The notes: generated by a model not told the origin, from the sequence alone. Counted from the first letter of the stretch, positions 17,099 to 26,120 are shown. The stretch: DNA of 64,000 nucleotides from Deltaproteobacteria bacterium (GCA_016209105.1 JACQWR010000018.1:62001-126000), one strand, 5' to 3'. Numbers and translations are program-made.

Positions 17099-18476
17099 AC
17101 CCCCGCAAAATCCGTTCGATTTCCGAATGATCATATTTTCCCGTAGACGCTATCGGGATCCCTTCTACCACGGCAATGCGGCGGGGAACGGCATACGATT
17201 CACTGACCGCGGCGATTTGCCTCCTCACGTGCGACACGTCGAGATGGGTGACTACCAGCGCGGCAATTTCATTTTGACGTCCGTTCCCCGTGGGAAGCGA
17301 TATAACTACGGCATCGCGAACACCCGGTATCTCTTTCAGTTTGGCCTGCACGGCGGCCAGGTCAACCCGTTTTCCTGCGACCTTGACGATATCGTCCGCC
17401 CTGCCCTGGAGAATGAATCGCCGATCTCCGTCCGAATCGGCGCGATCGGCGGTGGCAAAGAAGCCATCGCTATCGAGGGACAGCGTCGGAGAGATAAACG
17501 CCGATCGGACATGCAATATTCCTTCCTGTATCTTCCAATCTACCGTCTCCAGGGGATTCCATGATTCTCCGTCCTGGGAACGATGCCGCACAGCCACCCC
17601 TCCCGTTTCCGTCGAACCATATATTTCGGTGATGTCCAAACCCGTTTTCGCGTGGAAATATGCGGCGTCCTCTTTATCCAGCGCCCCGGCTGAGGAAAAC
17701 GCCATGCGGAGATCGCGACGCTCAAGATCGTCCACCTTCAAAACCCGGTAGTGCACGGGGACGCTGACCAGGACGGATGCCCGGTAATCGCGCGCAGCGC
17801 GGAGTATCTCTCGCGGAAAAGCATATACCCCGTCGAGAACGCGCGCCCTACAGATGAAGGGAATCAGTACGGAATAGAGGAGGCCGTAAATATGCATGGG
17901 CGGCACTGTGGATAGGAAAAGATCGTTGGGAGATATGCCGAATTTCTTTGAGAGATGCAGGGCCTCTGCAAGCATATTCCGGGGCGTCTTGGCCCATACC
18001 TTCGGCTTTCCCGTAGATCCGCCCGTAAACAGCATGAGAAAGGGATTATCCAGATCGAGCACGGCATCGCTCATCAGGGAGTCACCAACCAGCATCGGGG
18101 GAGTTATGACGTCGGGCCCCGAGGGAAAATCACCGGGACAATCCGTCAGGAGAAATGACAACGGCATAATCTCCAGGACTTCCTCAATAGCCTGCCGCGA
18201 AAAGGCATACGGGACGACAAGGCGGGGACCGCCGGCGAGTGAAGCGATGAGCGCCGCAGCCAGAAGGGCTTTATCGTCGGTGCACAGACAGATCGCGGCG
18301 CGGCTTTCTCCTGAAGACGGCTGAAGACGACAAATCGCCGCCGCGCGGCGATAGACCGTTTCATAGGTGCAGCAGTTCAGGACAAATTCCCTGCTTAAGT
18401 CCCGGGGAGGGGAAAAGATATTCCCATACCGCGCCGTTTCCGTGAAACAATCAAGCATGACCGAATCTGTTTTCAT
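17097..18476 (-). CDS. AMP-dependent acyl-ACP/CoA ligase of the aryl polyene type (ApeH-like)
   Basis: The 459-residue ANL-superfamily ligase is shorter than acyl-CoA synthetases, as is usual for aryl polyene adenylation enzymes. Motifs are MLFTGGSTGKPKVWAKT (148-164, ATP P-loop), EIYGSTETGG (A5) and a C-terminal TGKYD with catalytic Lys K447. It should activate an aryl acid such as 4-hydroxycinnamate as adenylate and load it on an ACP as starter. It is divergent from the dehydratase operon at 18619 and convergent with the exchanger. The ammonia lyase at 22659 could provide its substrate. Confidence 0.8.
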   Translation of the reverse strand: MKTDSVMLDCFTETARYGNIFSPPRDLSREFVLNCCTYETVYRRAAAICRLQPSSGESRAAICLCTDDKALLAAALIASLAGGPRLVVPYAFSRQAIEEVLEIMPLSFLLTDCPGDFPSGPDVITPPMLVGDSLMSDAVLDLDNPFLMLFTGGSTGKPKVWAKTPRNMLAEALHLSKKFGISPNDLFLSTVPPMHIYGLLYSVLIPFICRARVLDGVYAFPREILRAARDYRASVLVSVPVHYRVLKVDDLERRDLRMAFSSAGALDKEDAAYFHAKTGLDITEIYGSTETGGVAVRHRSQDGESWNPLETVDWKIQEGILHVRSAFISPTLSLDSDGFFATADRADSDGDRRFILQGRADDIVKVAGKRVDLAAVQAKLKEIPGVRDAVVISLPTGNGRQNEIAALVVTHLDVSHVRRQIAAVSESYAVPRRIAVVEGIPIASTGKYDHSEIERILRG

Positions 18477-18488
18477 CGTTAATTGCCC

Positions 18489-18517
18489 TTGACTTCCCCC
18501 TTTTTCCTATTTACTAT
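18489..18517 (+). promoter_or_regulatory. Promoter of the dehydratase-ketoreductase-ammonia lyase operon
   Basis: TTGACT (18489-18494), 17 bases and TACTAT (18512-18517) point rightward about 100 bases before the gene at 18619. The divergent gene at 18476 must use a promoter on the other strand, for which no clear match was seen. Confidence 0.55.
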
Positions 18518-18618
18518 TCCGGCGCCTATTAGCACATTTTGGCGGCTTTGAACATCGGGAAAAAACCCGCGCATCGTGATAACGGGCGATACAACTATTA
18601 TTTTTTGGATCGGATGAC

Positions 18619-19047
18619 ATGCCGGCATTGCCTCTGGACATTGAGAAACTGATCCCTCATCGGGACCGGATGAAATTAATCAATGAGGTGATAGCGGTAA
18701 ACGCGGATATGGCCGTAACGTCATCCATCGTCTCCGAGCGATGGCCCCTCTGTGACGGGTCTTTTGTTGATCCTCTCGTCCTCATTGAGGTTGTTGCGCA
18801 GACGGCGGGAGTCCACGTAAGCTGGAAAAAAGGAACAGACAAGGGTGTCGGCGGGATGGGATGGCTCGTGGGAATTAAGGACGCCGATTTCTTCCTGGAT
18901 CGGGTTTCGCTCCATACGGAGTTGATCACCACGGTAAAAAATCTGTACAGCGTCGAAAACTATAATGTCCTGGAGGGAACCGTTCTGGCAGGAATAGACC
19001 TCCTGTGCCGGATACAGATACAGGTATTCCGGTCCGGATCGGATTGA
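18619..19047 (+). CDS. Hotdog 3-hydroxyacyl-ACP dehydratase subunit, lacks catalytic His (ApeI-like)
   Basis: A 142-residue FabZ-like hotdog protein. It keeps the N-terminal LIPHRDRMKLI motif and the E57..Q61 pair (LVLIEVVAQTAG) that carries the catalytic acid in FabZ. The HFPxxP segment with the catalytic His is replaced by CDGSFVDP. By itself it therefore lacks half of the active site. The second hotdog dehydratase at 41562 has the opposite loss, so the two probably pair. It would dehydrate 3-hydroxyacyl-ACP during polyene chain growth. First gene of a rightward operon. Confidence 0.75.
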   Translation: MPALPLDIEKLIPHRDRMKLINEVIAVNADMAVTSSIVSERWPLCDGSFVDPLVLIEVVAQTAGVHVSWKKGTDKGVGGMGWLVGIKDADFFLDRVSLHTELITTVKNLYSVENYNVLEGTVLAGIDLLCRIQIQVFRSGSD

Positions 19048-19084
19048 GCATTGCCATCGTAGCGCATTATAGGAGCAACGTACG

Positions 19085-19813
19085 ATGAACGAAGAGCAGG
19101 TCGCGCTGGTGACGGGGGGCAGTCGTGGCATTGGCCGTGCCATTGCCGTTGAGTTGTCCGAGGCAGGTTACAGGATCATCCTCACGTACAAATCAAACGA
19201 TCTGTCCGCCGAGGAAACCCTGGAAATCATCCGTTCGAAGGGCGGCCACGGAGAAAAGATCCGGTTTGATGTGGCCGATTCAAAAGAAACAGCAAAACAG
19301 ATGGATGAAATCATTTCCCACTATACCGACATTCGCGTCCTGGTCAATAATGCCGGAGTAACCGCCGACGGCCTCTTTATGATGATGCCGGAGGAAGACT
19401 GGGATAGGGTTATACAAACGACCCTGAAAGGCTTTTACAATGTAACAAAACCGGTTCTCCGGAGGATGGTTCGAAATAAGAAAGGATCCATCGTTTCCAT
19501 TTCTTCCGCGTCAGCCCTCCTGGGAAACAGGGGGCAGGCCAATTACGCCGCGGCAAAGTCCGGATTGATCGCCGCGAGTCGCTCCCTGGCATCCGAGGTG
19601 GCACGGCTGGGCGTCCGGGTCAATGTGGTCGCACCGGGGCTGATTGATACGGAAATGATCAAGGGAGCGCCGGTAGAGAAAATTAAGGAGATTATCCCCA
19701 TGGCGAGAATCGGCAGGCCGGAAGAGGTTGCGAAGGTCGTCCGTTTCCTCTGTTCCGATGATGCCTCGTATATTACGGGACAGGTAATCTCCGTGAACGG
19801 CGGCATGATCTAG
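19085..19813 (+). CDS. fabG: 3-oxoacyl-ACP reductase, FabG family
   Basis: This is a short-chain dehydrogenase of 242 residues with GGSRGIGRAI for NADPH (11-20), the NNAG motif at 88-91 and catalytic S141, Y154 and K158. It reduces the 3-oxoacyl-ACP formed by the cluster ketosynthases. It lies 37 bases after the dehydratase gene with an AGGAG site. It is the only ketoreductase in the cluster, so it probably serves every elongation round (the ApeQ role). Confidence 0.9.
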   Translation: MNEEQVALVTGGSRGIGRAIAVELSEAGYRIILTYKSNDLSAEETLEIIRSKGGHGEKIRFDVADSKETAKQMDEIISHYTDIRVLVNNAGVTADGLFMMMPEEDWDRVIQTTLKGFYNVTKPVLRRMVRNKKGSIVSISSASALLGNRGQANYAAAKSGLIAASRSLASEVARLGVRVNVVAPGLIDTEMIKGAPVEKIKEIIPMARIGRPEEVAKVVRFLCSDDASYITGQVISVNGGMI

Positions 19814-19844
19814 TGTCGTGTTTCAGTAAAGGCTTTACCATGCC

Positions 19845-19909
19845 GTCATTTCGAGCGAAACGGGAAATCTTCATGAGAATAAACTATTAAAAGATATCTC
19901 CCTTGGGTC
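19845..19909. repeat. TCATTTCGAGCGAA dispersed repeat, copy 1
   Basis: GTCATTTCGAGCGAAACGGG, AAATCTTCATG and AAAAGATATCTCCCTTGGGTCG match, in inverse orientation, the sequence at 37611-37677. It lies in the 148-base gap between the ketoreductase and LolA-like genes. Confidence 0.7.
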
Positions 19910-19961
19910 GATATGACATCGAATCAGGATAACACCATATGAGCAGCCTGAAATAGATTTT

Positions 19962-20594
19962 ATGACTATTTACCGCACAATAAAAAGAGGGACATCCCTC
20001 ATCGGGATGCTTCTTGTCTGCACGTTCCTGCTCGGATGGGCAGACACCTGGGAGGATATTCAAAGAGCATCCTCAAAGATAACATCGGTCAGCGCTCGTT
20101 TCTCTCAGGAAAAGCACATGCAGATCCTCGCCAAACCGCTCATTTCCCGGGGGCGTTTTTATTTTCAGACACCCGATTCGGTCAGATGGGAATACACCGC
20201 TCCCGTGAGAAGCGTTTTGCTGATGCACAAAGGCAAAATCAAACGATACACCCAGGGCAGTAAAGGCTTCGTCGAGGATAGGGGCGGGGCCGTTGATTCG
20301 ATGCAGTTCATCCTCCAGGAGATCGGCAGGTGGAGCAAGGGACGGTTCAACGAGAATGAGTATTTTTCGGCGACGCTGAAAGGGGGAACGGGGGCGCATA
20401 TTATCCTGACCCCCAAGGAAAAGGGACTTGCGGCCATGATATCGCGCATCGTGATAACCCCTTCCCCGGACAGACCGGGAGTCCTCAAATCCGTTACCAT
20501 TGTCGAAAGCGAGGAAAATTATACCCTCTTTGAATTCACCGACTCGCAGCTCAATGCGCCTATCGCTGAATCGTTGTTTCGGGAAGTGGAATGA
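19962..20594 (+). CDS. LolA-like outer-membrane lipoprotein carrier protein
   Basis: A 210-residue exported protein with an N-terminal hydrophobic segment (about 12-26) and LolA-type features: the TSVSARFSQEKHMQILAKPLISRGRFYFQTPDSVRWEYTAP region and a beta-rich remainder. LolA homologues are standard members of aryl polyene clusters, where they are thought to ferry the lipid product across the periplasm with the MMPL exporter. The stop overlaps the next lipoprotein gene (ATGA). Confidence 0.8.
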   Translation: MTIYRTIKRGTSLIGMLLVCTFLLGWADTWEDIQRASSKITSVSARFSQEKHMQILAKPLISRGRFYFQTPDSVRWEYTAPVRSVLLMHKGKIKRYTQGSKGFVEDRGGAVDSMQFILQEIGRWSKGRFNENEYFSATLKGGTGAHIILTPKEKGLAAMISRIVITPSPDRPGVLKSVTIVESEENYTLFEFTDSQLNAPIAESLFREVE

Positions 20595-21268
20595 AAGCCC
20601 CCCTGTTGCCCAGGAGCCGGTTTTGGATCGTGATGTGGGCGGTCTGCCTTATCTCCTGCAGCCCTCTTCCCGTCATTAAGCCGACGGATCAAACGGCGGC
20701 TACCGTGCGGAAGTGTCGTCAGCCCTTTCTCGACACTCCCTACCGTTTCGTTCATGCCATTGAGGCCGCATTGCCGGGCGGCGGATCGGGAACGGTTCTG
20801 GGTATCACCGTCTTTAATCCGGAATCAAAGGCGATCCACAGTGCGATCTTCACCCTTGAGGGATTTGTTCTGTTTGATGCCCGGTATGATGGCAAACTGG
20901 TTGTGTCTCGAGCGCTGCCGCCATTCAATGCGGAGCGCTTTGCCGAATACATGATGGAGGATATTCGTCTTATTTTTCTTCCCCCTGAGGGAAGGCTCTT
21001 AACTGCCGGCACGCTTGAAGACGGATCAGCTATCTGCCGGTATGAAGGAAATCAGGAAACCATTATAGATGTGATCGTCCATCGGGATGACAGCTGGGAA
21101 ATCTCCACCTATCGCAATCGGTATGAACGGCTGCGAACAATCAGCGGCTTTTCCGTACGGGATGGGATTCCCGGAATGCTGGAACTGACCGGTTTCGAAT
21201 CCAGGAATTATTCGTTGCGCCTGAAGGTAATCAGTGCCGAGCCGCTTTCCCGCGAGACGATCCCCTGA
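20591..21268 (+). CDS. Aryl polyene cluster lipoprotein (DUF3261-like)
   Basis: The 225-residue protein has a lipobox at LISC (C23) and a predicted beta-rich domain. By position after LolA and by size it matches the DUF3261 lipoprotein of aryl polyene clusters, presumably an outer-membrane partner receiving the product. I recognise it mainly by context; the domain call is not certain. Confidence 0.65.
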   Translation: MKAPLLPRSRFWIVMWAVCLISCSPLPVIKPTDQTAATVRKCRQPFLDTPYRFVHAIEAALPGGGSGTVLGITVFNPESKAIHSAIFTLEGFVLFDARYDGKLVVSRALPPFNAERFAEYMMEDIRLIFLPPEGRLLTAGTLEDGSAICRYEGNQETIIDVIVHRDDSWEISTYRNRYERLRTISGFSVRDGIPGMLELTGFESRNYSLRLKVISAEPLSRETIP

Positions 21269-21269
21269 A

Positions 21270-21371
21270 GCACTCAATCCACAGGGCGGGGCTTCTCGGT
21301 AAGGACATCATTATTTGCCATGCGCCCCTAACCCCGCTCACACGCGGGGCTTAACCGGTCGCGCCCGGTCA
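21270..21371 (-). repeat. Double-hairpin dispersed repeat, copy C (minus orientation)
   Basis: Read on the minus strand it shows GACCGG, a CCCCGC/GCGGGG hairpin (plus-strand 332-337 and 344-349 of the 21 kb region), then GGGGCGC, an AT-rich linker, TTACCGAGAAGCCCCGCC and a degenerate second hairpin. It is the same family as 28371-28481, 48561-48668 and the shortened 25981-26030. Confidence 0.75.
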
Positions 21372-21381
21372 GGAAACCACC

Positions 21382-22662
21382 GTGAAATTCAAACTGATCT
21401 ATCCGAAATGGAAAAAACTGGAACGGCAAACGGAATTCCACCTTCCGCCCCACGGCCCCGTCGTCTTTGCGGCGACACTGCCCGACGATGTGGAAATTGA
21501 TTTTACCGATGAAAACGTGGAAGCCCTCAACTTCGACGATTCCCCCGATCTCGTGGGGATATCAATGCTGCTGACCAGCCAAGTCAAGCGGGGGTGGGAG
21601 ATTGCCGATACGTACCGGCAGCAGGGAATCAAGGTTATCTTCGGGGGCATCGCAACAATGCTGCATGCCGAGGAAACAATGCTGCGCGCAGATGCTGTCT
21701 TTCTTGGCGAGGCGGAAGGCAGGATGGAGGAGGTCATCCGCGATTTCCGAAACGGTCGGCTCAAGAAGCGCTACGACTACATGACCGATTTTCCCCCCGT
21801 TGAAAGTATCGGGACGGCACGGAGAGAGATATTAAACCGTGAATTATACAATTACAAAGGCGTGCAGATGCTGGATCTCGTGCATGCGTCGCGGGGATGC
21901 CGATTCAATTGCTATCCCTGCTGCGTGTCCTTTCTGGGAGGGAGGAAGTTCCGCCCCCGCCCCATTGACCGGGTGATGAATGAATTGGCCACCATTGACA
22001 ACAACCGCCTGTTCATCGTGGACAATTCCCTCGCCCAGGACAAGAACTGGGAGCGGGAGCTCTTTACGGCCATGATCCCCCTGAAAAAGAAATGGTGCTG
22101 CCATCCCATTGAGGACGACGACGAGATTCTTGATCTTGCCGCCCGTGCGGGCGCCTGGTACGTGTACCAGGCCATCTTTGACACATCGGACTATATCCGG
22201 GATCGCATCAGGCGCTACCACGAACACGGCATCGCTGTGGAGGGAACGATCCTCCTGGGCCTCGACGACCATACCGAAGACTCCATTCGCCGGCTCGTAG
22301 ATTTTCTCATGGATATCAATCTGGACCTTGCCGAATTCACCTTGCTCACGCCGTTCCCCCACACCCGGACATTTGACGACCTGCGCCGGGCCGGACGAAT
22401 CCTCTCCGCCGACTGGGACGATTACACGGCGGACAAGGTGGTCTTCCAACCCAGAAACATGACACCGGAGCGGCTTCAGGATATCTACAACTACGCCTGG
22501 GATGCCTTCTACCGGGATGAGCCCCAAACCTATAAAATGTTCAAGCTCATGCAGAAAGTAATCGAGAAGGAGAAAGACGGCGGAACATACCGGGGCCGCA
22601 AGCGCGATCTGATAGACCGTCGGTTCGGAAAAACGGAAAAATGCATTGGGGGTAAATCATGA
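21382..22662 (+). CDS. B12-binding-domain radical SAM protein
   Basis: The 426-residue protein has an N-terminal cobalamin-binding-like Rossmann domain (about 25-125) and a radical SAM core with CxxxCxxC at C173/C177/C180 (GCRFNCYPC). GTG at 21382 follows an AGGAAA site. Such proteins carry out methylations or carbon-skeleton chemistry; the substrate is unknown. It lies between the lipoprotein and ammonia lyase genes and overlaps the latter by four bases. No conserved DxHxxG cobalamin ligand is seen, so cobalamin, if bound, would be base-off. Confidence 0.82.
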   Translation: MKFKLIYPKWKKLERQTEFHLPPHGPVVFAATLPDDVEIDFTDENVEALNFDDSPDLVGISMLLTSQVKRGWEIADTYRQQGIKVIFGGIATMLHAEETMLRADAVFLGEAEGRMEEVIRDFRNGRLKKRYDYMTDFPPVESIGTARREILNRELYNYKGVQMLDLVHASRGCRFNCYPCCVSFLGGRKFRPRPIDRVMNELATIDNNRLFIVDNSLAQDKNWERELFTAMIPLKKKWCCHPIEDDDEILDLAARAGAWYVYQAIFDTSDYIRDRIRRYHEHGIAVEGTILLGLDDHTEDSIRRLVDFLMDINLDLAEFTLLTPFPHTRTFDDLRRAGRILSADWDDYTADKVVFQPRNMTPERLQDIYNYAWDAFYRDEPQTYKMFKLMQKVIEKEKDGGTYRGRKRDLIDRRFGKTEKCIGGKS

Positions 22663-24203
22663 AGCAACAAGCGACCAGAATGGTGACCATCGGCAGGAAC
22701 CCGTTGACGCTGGAAGAGATTATTGCCGTCGCACGGGGGAACGCCCCGGTAAAACTCAGCCGCGAACGCTCCTTCCGGGATCGGATCCGCCGAAGCGAAG
22801 CCATGCTTTATTCCGCCATCCGCAACGAGATTCCCATCTACGGCGTCAACACGGGATACGGCAAGTCCTGCGGGAAGCGACTGACGCAGGATCAGGTACT
22901 AAAGCACCGCAAGGACAATCTCATCCGGTTTCACGGCTGCGGCACCGGCGAGCCCATTGGCGTCGAGGCAACACGGGCAGCCATGCTCTGCCGCCTCATC
23001 TGCTTATCCCGTGGCTATTCCGGCGTTTCCTTCGGGCTCCTGGAACAACTGGCGGCCTTTCTCAACCACGGGATTACGCCCGTCGTCCCCTGCGAGGGAT
23101 CCGTGGGGGCTTCCGGTGACCTGACCCCCATGTCCTACGTGGCGGCGGCTCTGACGGGGAAGCGCGATGTTTTCTGCCGGGGTAAGCGCATGCCCGCCAC
23201 GGGGGCGCTGAGACTGTCCGGCCTCGCCCCGTACGCCTTCGCCCCGAAGGAAGCCATCTCCATGCTGAACGGCACCTCCACGATGACGGGTCTGGCAATC
23301 CTTGCCGTGGAGAGGGCCGGTCGGATTCTGAATGCAGGCATTTTCGCCACGGCGCTCACCGTCCACGCCCTGAAGGGAAAGGCTCTCCACTTCCACCCTA
23401 CCATCGGCGAGGCAAAACCCTTTCCGGGGCAAGTCCAGGTTGCCCGCCGTCTGACAGAGCTCCTCCGGATGCGGAAACGCATCGCCGATATCGAGTCCCA
23501 GGCAAAAGAAGACCTGCAGGACCCCTATTCCGTCCGGTGCGCCCCGCACATCATCGGGGTGCTTTCCGATGCCCTGACATGGATCCGGCAATGGGTCGAG
23601 ACCGAGGCAAACAGCGCCAACGACAACCCCATCTTCGATCCGGAAACGAGTCAGCCGCTCATGAGCGGAAATTTCTATGGCGGACACATAGCCTTCGCCA
23701 TGGATGCCCTGAAGGCCGCCCTGGCGTCCATAGCGGACATGTGCGACCGACAGGTGACCCTGCTGGTGGATCCCCTTTTCAACCGGGGGCTCCCGGCAGA
23801 CCTGGTGCGGGTTCCAAGCGAATCCCTGGTATTTCACCACGGCTTTAAGGCCATGTCCCTCTCCACATCGGCATTGGCGGCAGAGGCGCTGAAACTGACC
23901 ATACCCGCGGCCTCCTTTTCCCGTTCCACGGAATCCCACAACCAGGACAAGGTCAGTATGGGAACCATCGCCGCCCGCGACGCGGAACGGATATGCACGC
24001 TGACGGAGCGGGTGCTGGCCATCCATCTTCTCGCCGCCGCCCAGGGCTGCGAGATCCGCGGGAACATTGATGTACGGCCAAGACTTGTGTCCCTCATCCA
24101 TCAGATCCGCTCCCTGTCGGAAGCAGTGCTGGAAGACCGCGAAATGGACGAAGACATTGAGCGCCTCGCCCGGACCATTGCCAAGGCGGAACTGTTCAGT
24201 TAA
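22659..24203 (+). CDS. Aromatic amino acid ammonia lyase (HAL/PAL/TAL family)
   Basis: A 514-residue MIO-type lyase. The self-made MIO cofactor derives from Ala-Ser-Gly 151-153 (SVGASGDLTPMSY), catalytic Tyr is Y61 in YGVNTGYG, and NDNP plus the FxHNQD-like ESHNQDKVSMG motif are present. In an aryl polyene setting it should deaminate tyrosine or phenylalanine to the cinnamic acid starter. The selectivity pair in NLIRFHGCGTG reads Phe-His, unlike the Ser-His of histidine lyases, His-Leu of bacterial tyrosine lyases or Phe-Leu of plant phenylalanine lyases, so specificity cannot be assigned by sight. No hut genes are nearby. Confidence 0.88.
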   Translation: MKQQATRMVTIGRNPLTLEEIIAVARGNAPVKLSRERSFRDRIRRSEAMLYSAIRNEIPIYGVNTGYGKSCGKRLTQDQVLKHRKDNLIRFHGCGTGEPIGVEATRAAMLCRLICLSRGYSGVSFGLLEQLAAFLNHGITPVVPCEGSVGASGDLTPMSYVAAALTGKRDVFCRGKRMPATGALRLSGLAPYAFAPKEAISMLNGTSTMTGLAILAVERAGRILNAGIFATALTVHALKGKALHFHPTIGEAKPFPGQVQVARRLTELLRMRKRIADIESQAKEDLQDPYSVRCAPHIIGVLSDALTWIRQWVETEANSANDNPIFDPETSQPLMSGNFYGGHIAFAMDALKAALASIADMCDRQVTLLVDPLFNRGLPADLVRVPSESLVFHHGFKAMSLSTSALAAEALKLTIPAASFSRSTESHNQDKVSMGTIAARDAERICTLTERVLAIHLLAAAQGCEIRGNIDVRPRLVSLIHQIRSLSEAVLEDREMDEDIERLARTIAKAELFS

Positions 24204-24241
24204 ATCATGATGCCTCATACTGCGAAGGGAAACGTGATCGG

Positions 24242-25984
24242 ATGGACAGTCAGTTGCACGCCATGAGAGAGGATTTCCGGCAGGCCATCATTGCCGGCGT
24301 CGAACGCCTCACGGCCTGTGCTGATCTCCTGGACCGGATCAATGTCTTCCCCATCGCGGATGGCGACACGGGTCGGAATTTCGTCATCAGCTTATCACCC
24401 CTGCGCCGACCAGAACGGGACCGGAAGATCGTGGCCCGTGATCTTCTCCTCTCGGCACGGGGGAATTCGGGAAATATCGCCTCCGCTTTTTTCCAATGCT
24501 TTATTCAGTCGGATTCCCTCGAAGACCTGCCGGATACCGTCCGGCTGGGACGCGATCGCTCGCGGAAAGCTATACCCGAACCTCAAGAGGGGACGATGCT
24601 GAGTTTCTTCGATGCCCTGGCGGCAGGCCTTCCCGATGCCGGAGTTCTCTCCGATCCAGAGCGGATCGCTGAACTCCTGACACAACTGGAAACCGTCGTC
24701 CGCAATACGACGGATCAGCAGCAGAAGCTCCGGAAGGCCGGGGTGGTGGATGCCGGCGCTCTGGGTCTCTTCCTGTACTTCGAAGGATTCTTCCATCTCC
24801 TCGCGGGTGGCCGAGTCCCCTTCCGTCTTTTACCGGAAGCGTTTCGCGACCGGCTTCAGATCTCGCCCTCCTACGGCGGAGATCGGGAAACGGGGTACTG
24901 TGTGGACACGGTGCTGCAGGGCGAAGCGGATGCGGCAGAGACGGGACAGATGCTTACTACCCTTGGCGAGTCGGTTATCGTAACCCGCACGGATGCCTGT
25001 TATAAAATTCATTTTCACACCCAGGACCGTGAAGATGCCCGCCGGAAGCTTGTCCGCCTGGGGAAAGTCATCGGCTGGGCGGAAGATGATTTACACCAGC
25101 AAACATCGGCCTTCGCCCGCACAAGCCGCGAGCCCGCCATCCACATCATGACCGACGCGGCGGCCTCACTCAGCCGCCAGGATGCGAAGGATTTAGGAAT
25201 CAGCCTCCTGGACAGCTACATCACCATCGGGGATCGCTGCCTGCCGGAGACCTATTTCAGTCCGGAGGAGCTCTACAACGCCATGCGTTCAGGTCAGCGG
25301 GTGACGACCGCCCAGGCCTCCGTCTTCGAGCGCCACCAGTTCTATGCAAGCGTTATGAGCCGCTATGCGCAGGTGCTCTACCTGTGCGTTGGATCGGCCT
25401 TCACGGGCAACTATCCGGTGGTCATGGACTGGAAGCGGCAGCATGACCCGGAGGACCGTCTCGTCGTGCTGGATACCGGCGCGGCGTCGGGACGGCTCGG
25501 GGTGCTTGCCCGCGCCGTGGCCGCCTGTGCCTCTGAGGCCGACGAGGCCGGGCGCGTCATCGCCTATGCCCGGCAGGCTTTGACCCGCTGCGAGGAATAT
25601 GTGTTTCTCGATCGCCTCGAATATCTGGCTGCCGGAGGGCGGCTGTCGAAAACGGGGGCATTTTTCGGCGATATGCTGCACATGAAACCGATTGTGAGCC
25701 CGATGGCTGAGGGGGTCCGCAAGGTCGGCATCGCACGGAACCGGAAAGATCAATTGCGTTTTGCGCTGGATGCCTTGGACTGTTCGCTGAAGCAGGATAA
25801 CAATGCCCTTATCCTGCTGGAATATTCGGATAACCGGCCTTGGGTGGATGAGGTCGGGCTTGAGGTGGCAAAACGCTATCCGGAGGCCCGCATAGTCGTG
25901 CATTCCCTGTCTTTGACCTCCGGCGCGCACATGGGCCCCGGAACCTGGGCCCTGGCCTTTCTGCCGGACCTCAGGATGCAGTGA
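24242..25984 (+). CDS. DhaL (FakA-like) kinase - DegV (FakB-like) fusion, putative acyl kinase
   Basis: The 580-residue protein joins two normally separate partners. Residues 1-190 are a DhaL/DAK2 kinase domain with NVFPIADGDTG (Mg-ATP binding, D40/D42) and GNSGN (74-78). About 195-295 is a FakA-like middle region. Residues 298-580 are a DegV acyl-binding domain with MTDAAASL, TTAQAS, GSAFTGNY and YLAAGGRLSKTG. In Firmicutes FakA phosphorylates a fatty acid held by FakB to acyl-phosphate. A one-chain version at the end of the starter operon could activate or recycle a fatty or aryl acid. The role is inferred; the fusion is seen directly. Confidence 0.82.
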   Translation: MDSQLHAMREDFRQAIIAGVERLTACADLLDRINVFPIADGDTGRNFVISLSPLRRPERDRKIVARDLLLSARGNSGNIASAFFQCFIQSDSLEDLPDTVRLGRDRSRKAIPEPQEGTMLSFFDALAAGLPDAGVLSDPERIAELLTQLETVVRNTTDQQQKLRKAGVVDAGALGLFLYFEGFFHLLAGGRVPFRLLPEAFRDRLQISPSYGGDRETGYCVDTVLQGEADAAETGQMLTTLGESVIVTRTDACYKIHFHTQDREDARRKLVRLGKVIGWAEDDLHQQTSAFARTSREPAIHIMTDAAASLSRQDAKDLGISLLDSYITIGDRCLPETYFSPEELYNAMRSGQRVTTAQASVFERHQFYASVMSRYAQVLYLCVGSAFTGNYPVVMDWKRQHDPEDRLVVLDTGAASGRLGVLARAVAACASEADEAGRVIAYARQALTRCEEYVFLDRLEYLAAGGRLSKTGAFFGDMLHMKPIVSPMAEGVRKVGIARNRKDQLRFALDALDCSLKQDNNALILLEYSDNRPWVDEVGLEVAKRYPEARIVVHSLSLTSGAHMGPGTWALAFLPDLRMQ

Positions 25985-26030
25985 GGCTCCCCACCCAGAG
26001 GGCGGGGCTTCCCGCGCGCTCACCCGGTCA
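25981..26030 (-). repeat. Double-hairpin dispersed repeat, shortened copy D (minus orientation)
   Basis: On the minus strand GTGACCGGGT is followed directly by GGGAAGCCCCGCCC and a complementary arm GGGTGGGG; the first hairpin and the AT-rich linker of the full copies are missing. It starts inside the stop codon region of the kinase-DegV gene. Confidence 0.6.
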
Positions 26031-26037
26031 CATTGCA

Positions 26038-26066
26038 TTGACAATCCCAAACGCTTCCCCTATACT
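26038..26066 (+). promoter_or_regulatory. Promoter of the lipoprotein and ferritin-like genes
   Basis: TTGACA (26038-26043), 17 bases and TATACT (26061-26066) are near consensus and are followed by TCCCTGC, as at other promoters in this window. Confidence 0.7.
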
Positions 26067-26120
26067 TCCCTGCAACAAAAAGAATTTTCTATCAACGATA
26101 TCGCTGAAGGGAGTAATCGT

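Noticed and set aside
22659-24203. Naming the ammonia lyase hutH (histidine degradation)
   Set aside because: No urocanase or other hut genes nearby, and the selectivity pair differs from histidine lyases.
23004-24218. Long open frame (404 codons) on the minus strand opposite the ammonia lyase
   Set aside because: It is the antisense shadow of a GC-rich gene; its translation is rich in His, Gly and Arg with no recognisable domain, while the plus strand encodes a complete MIO lyase.
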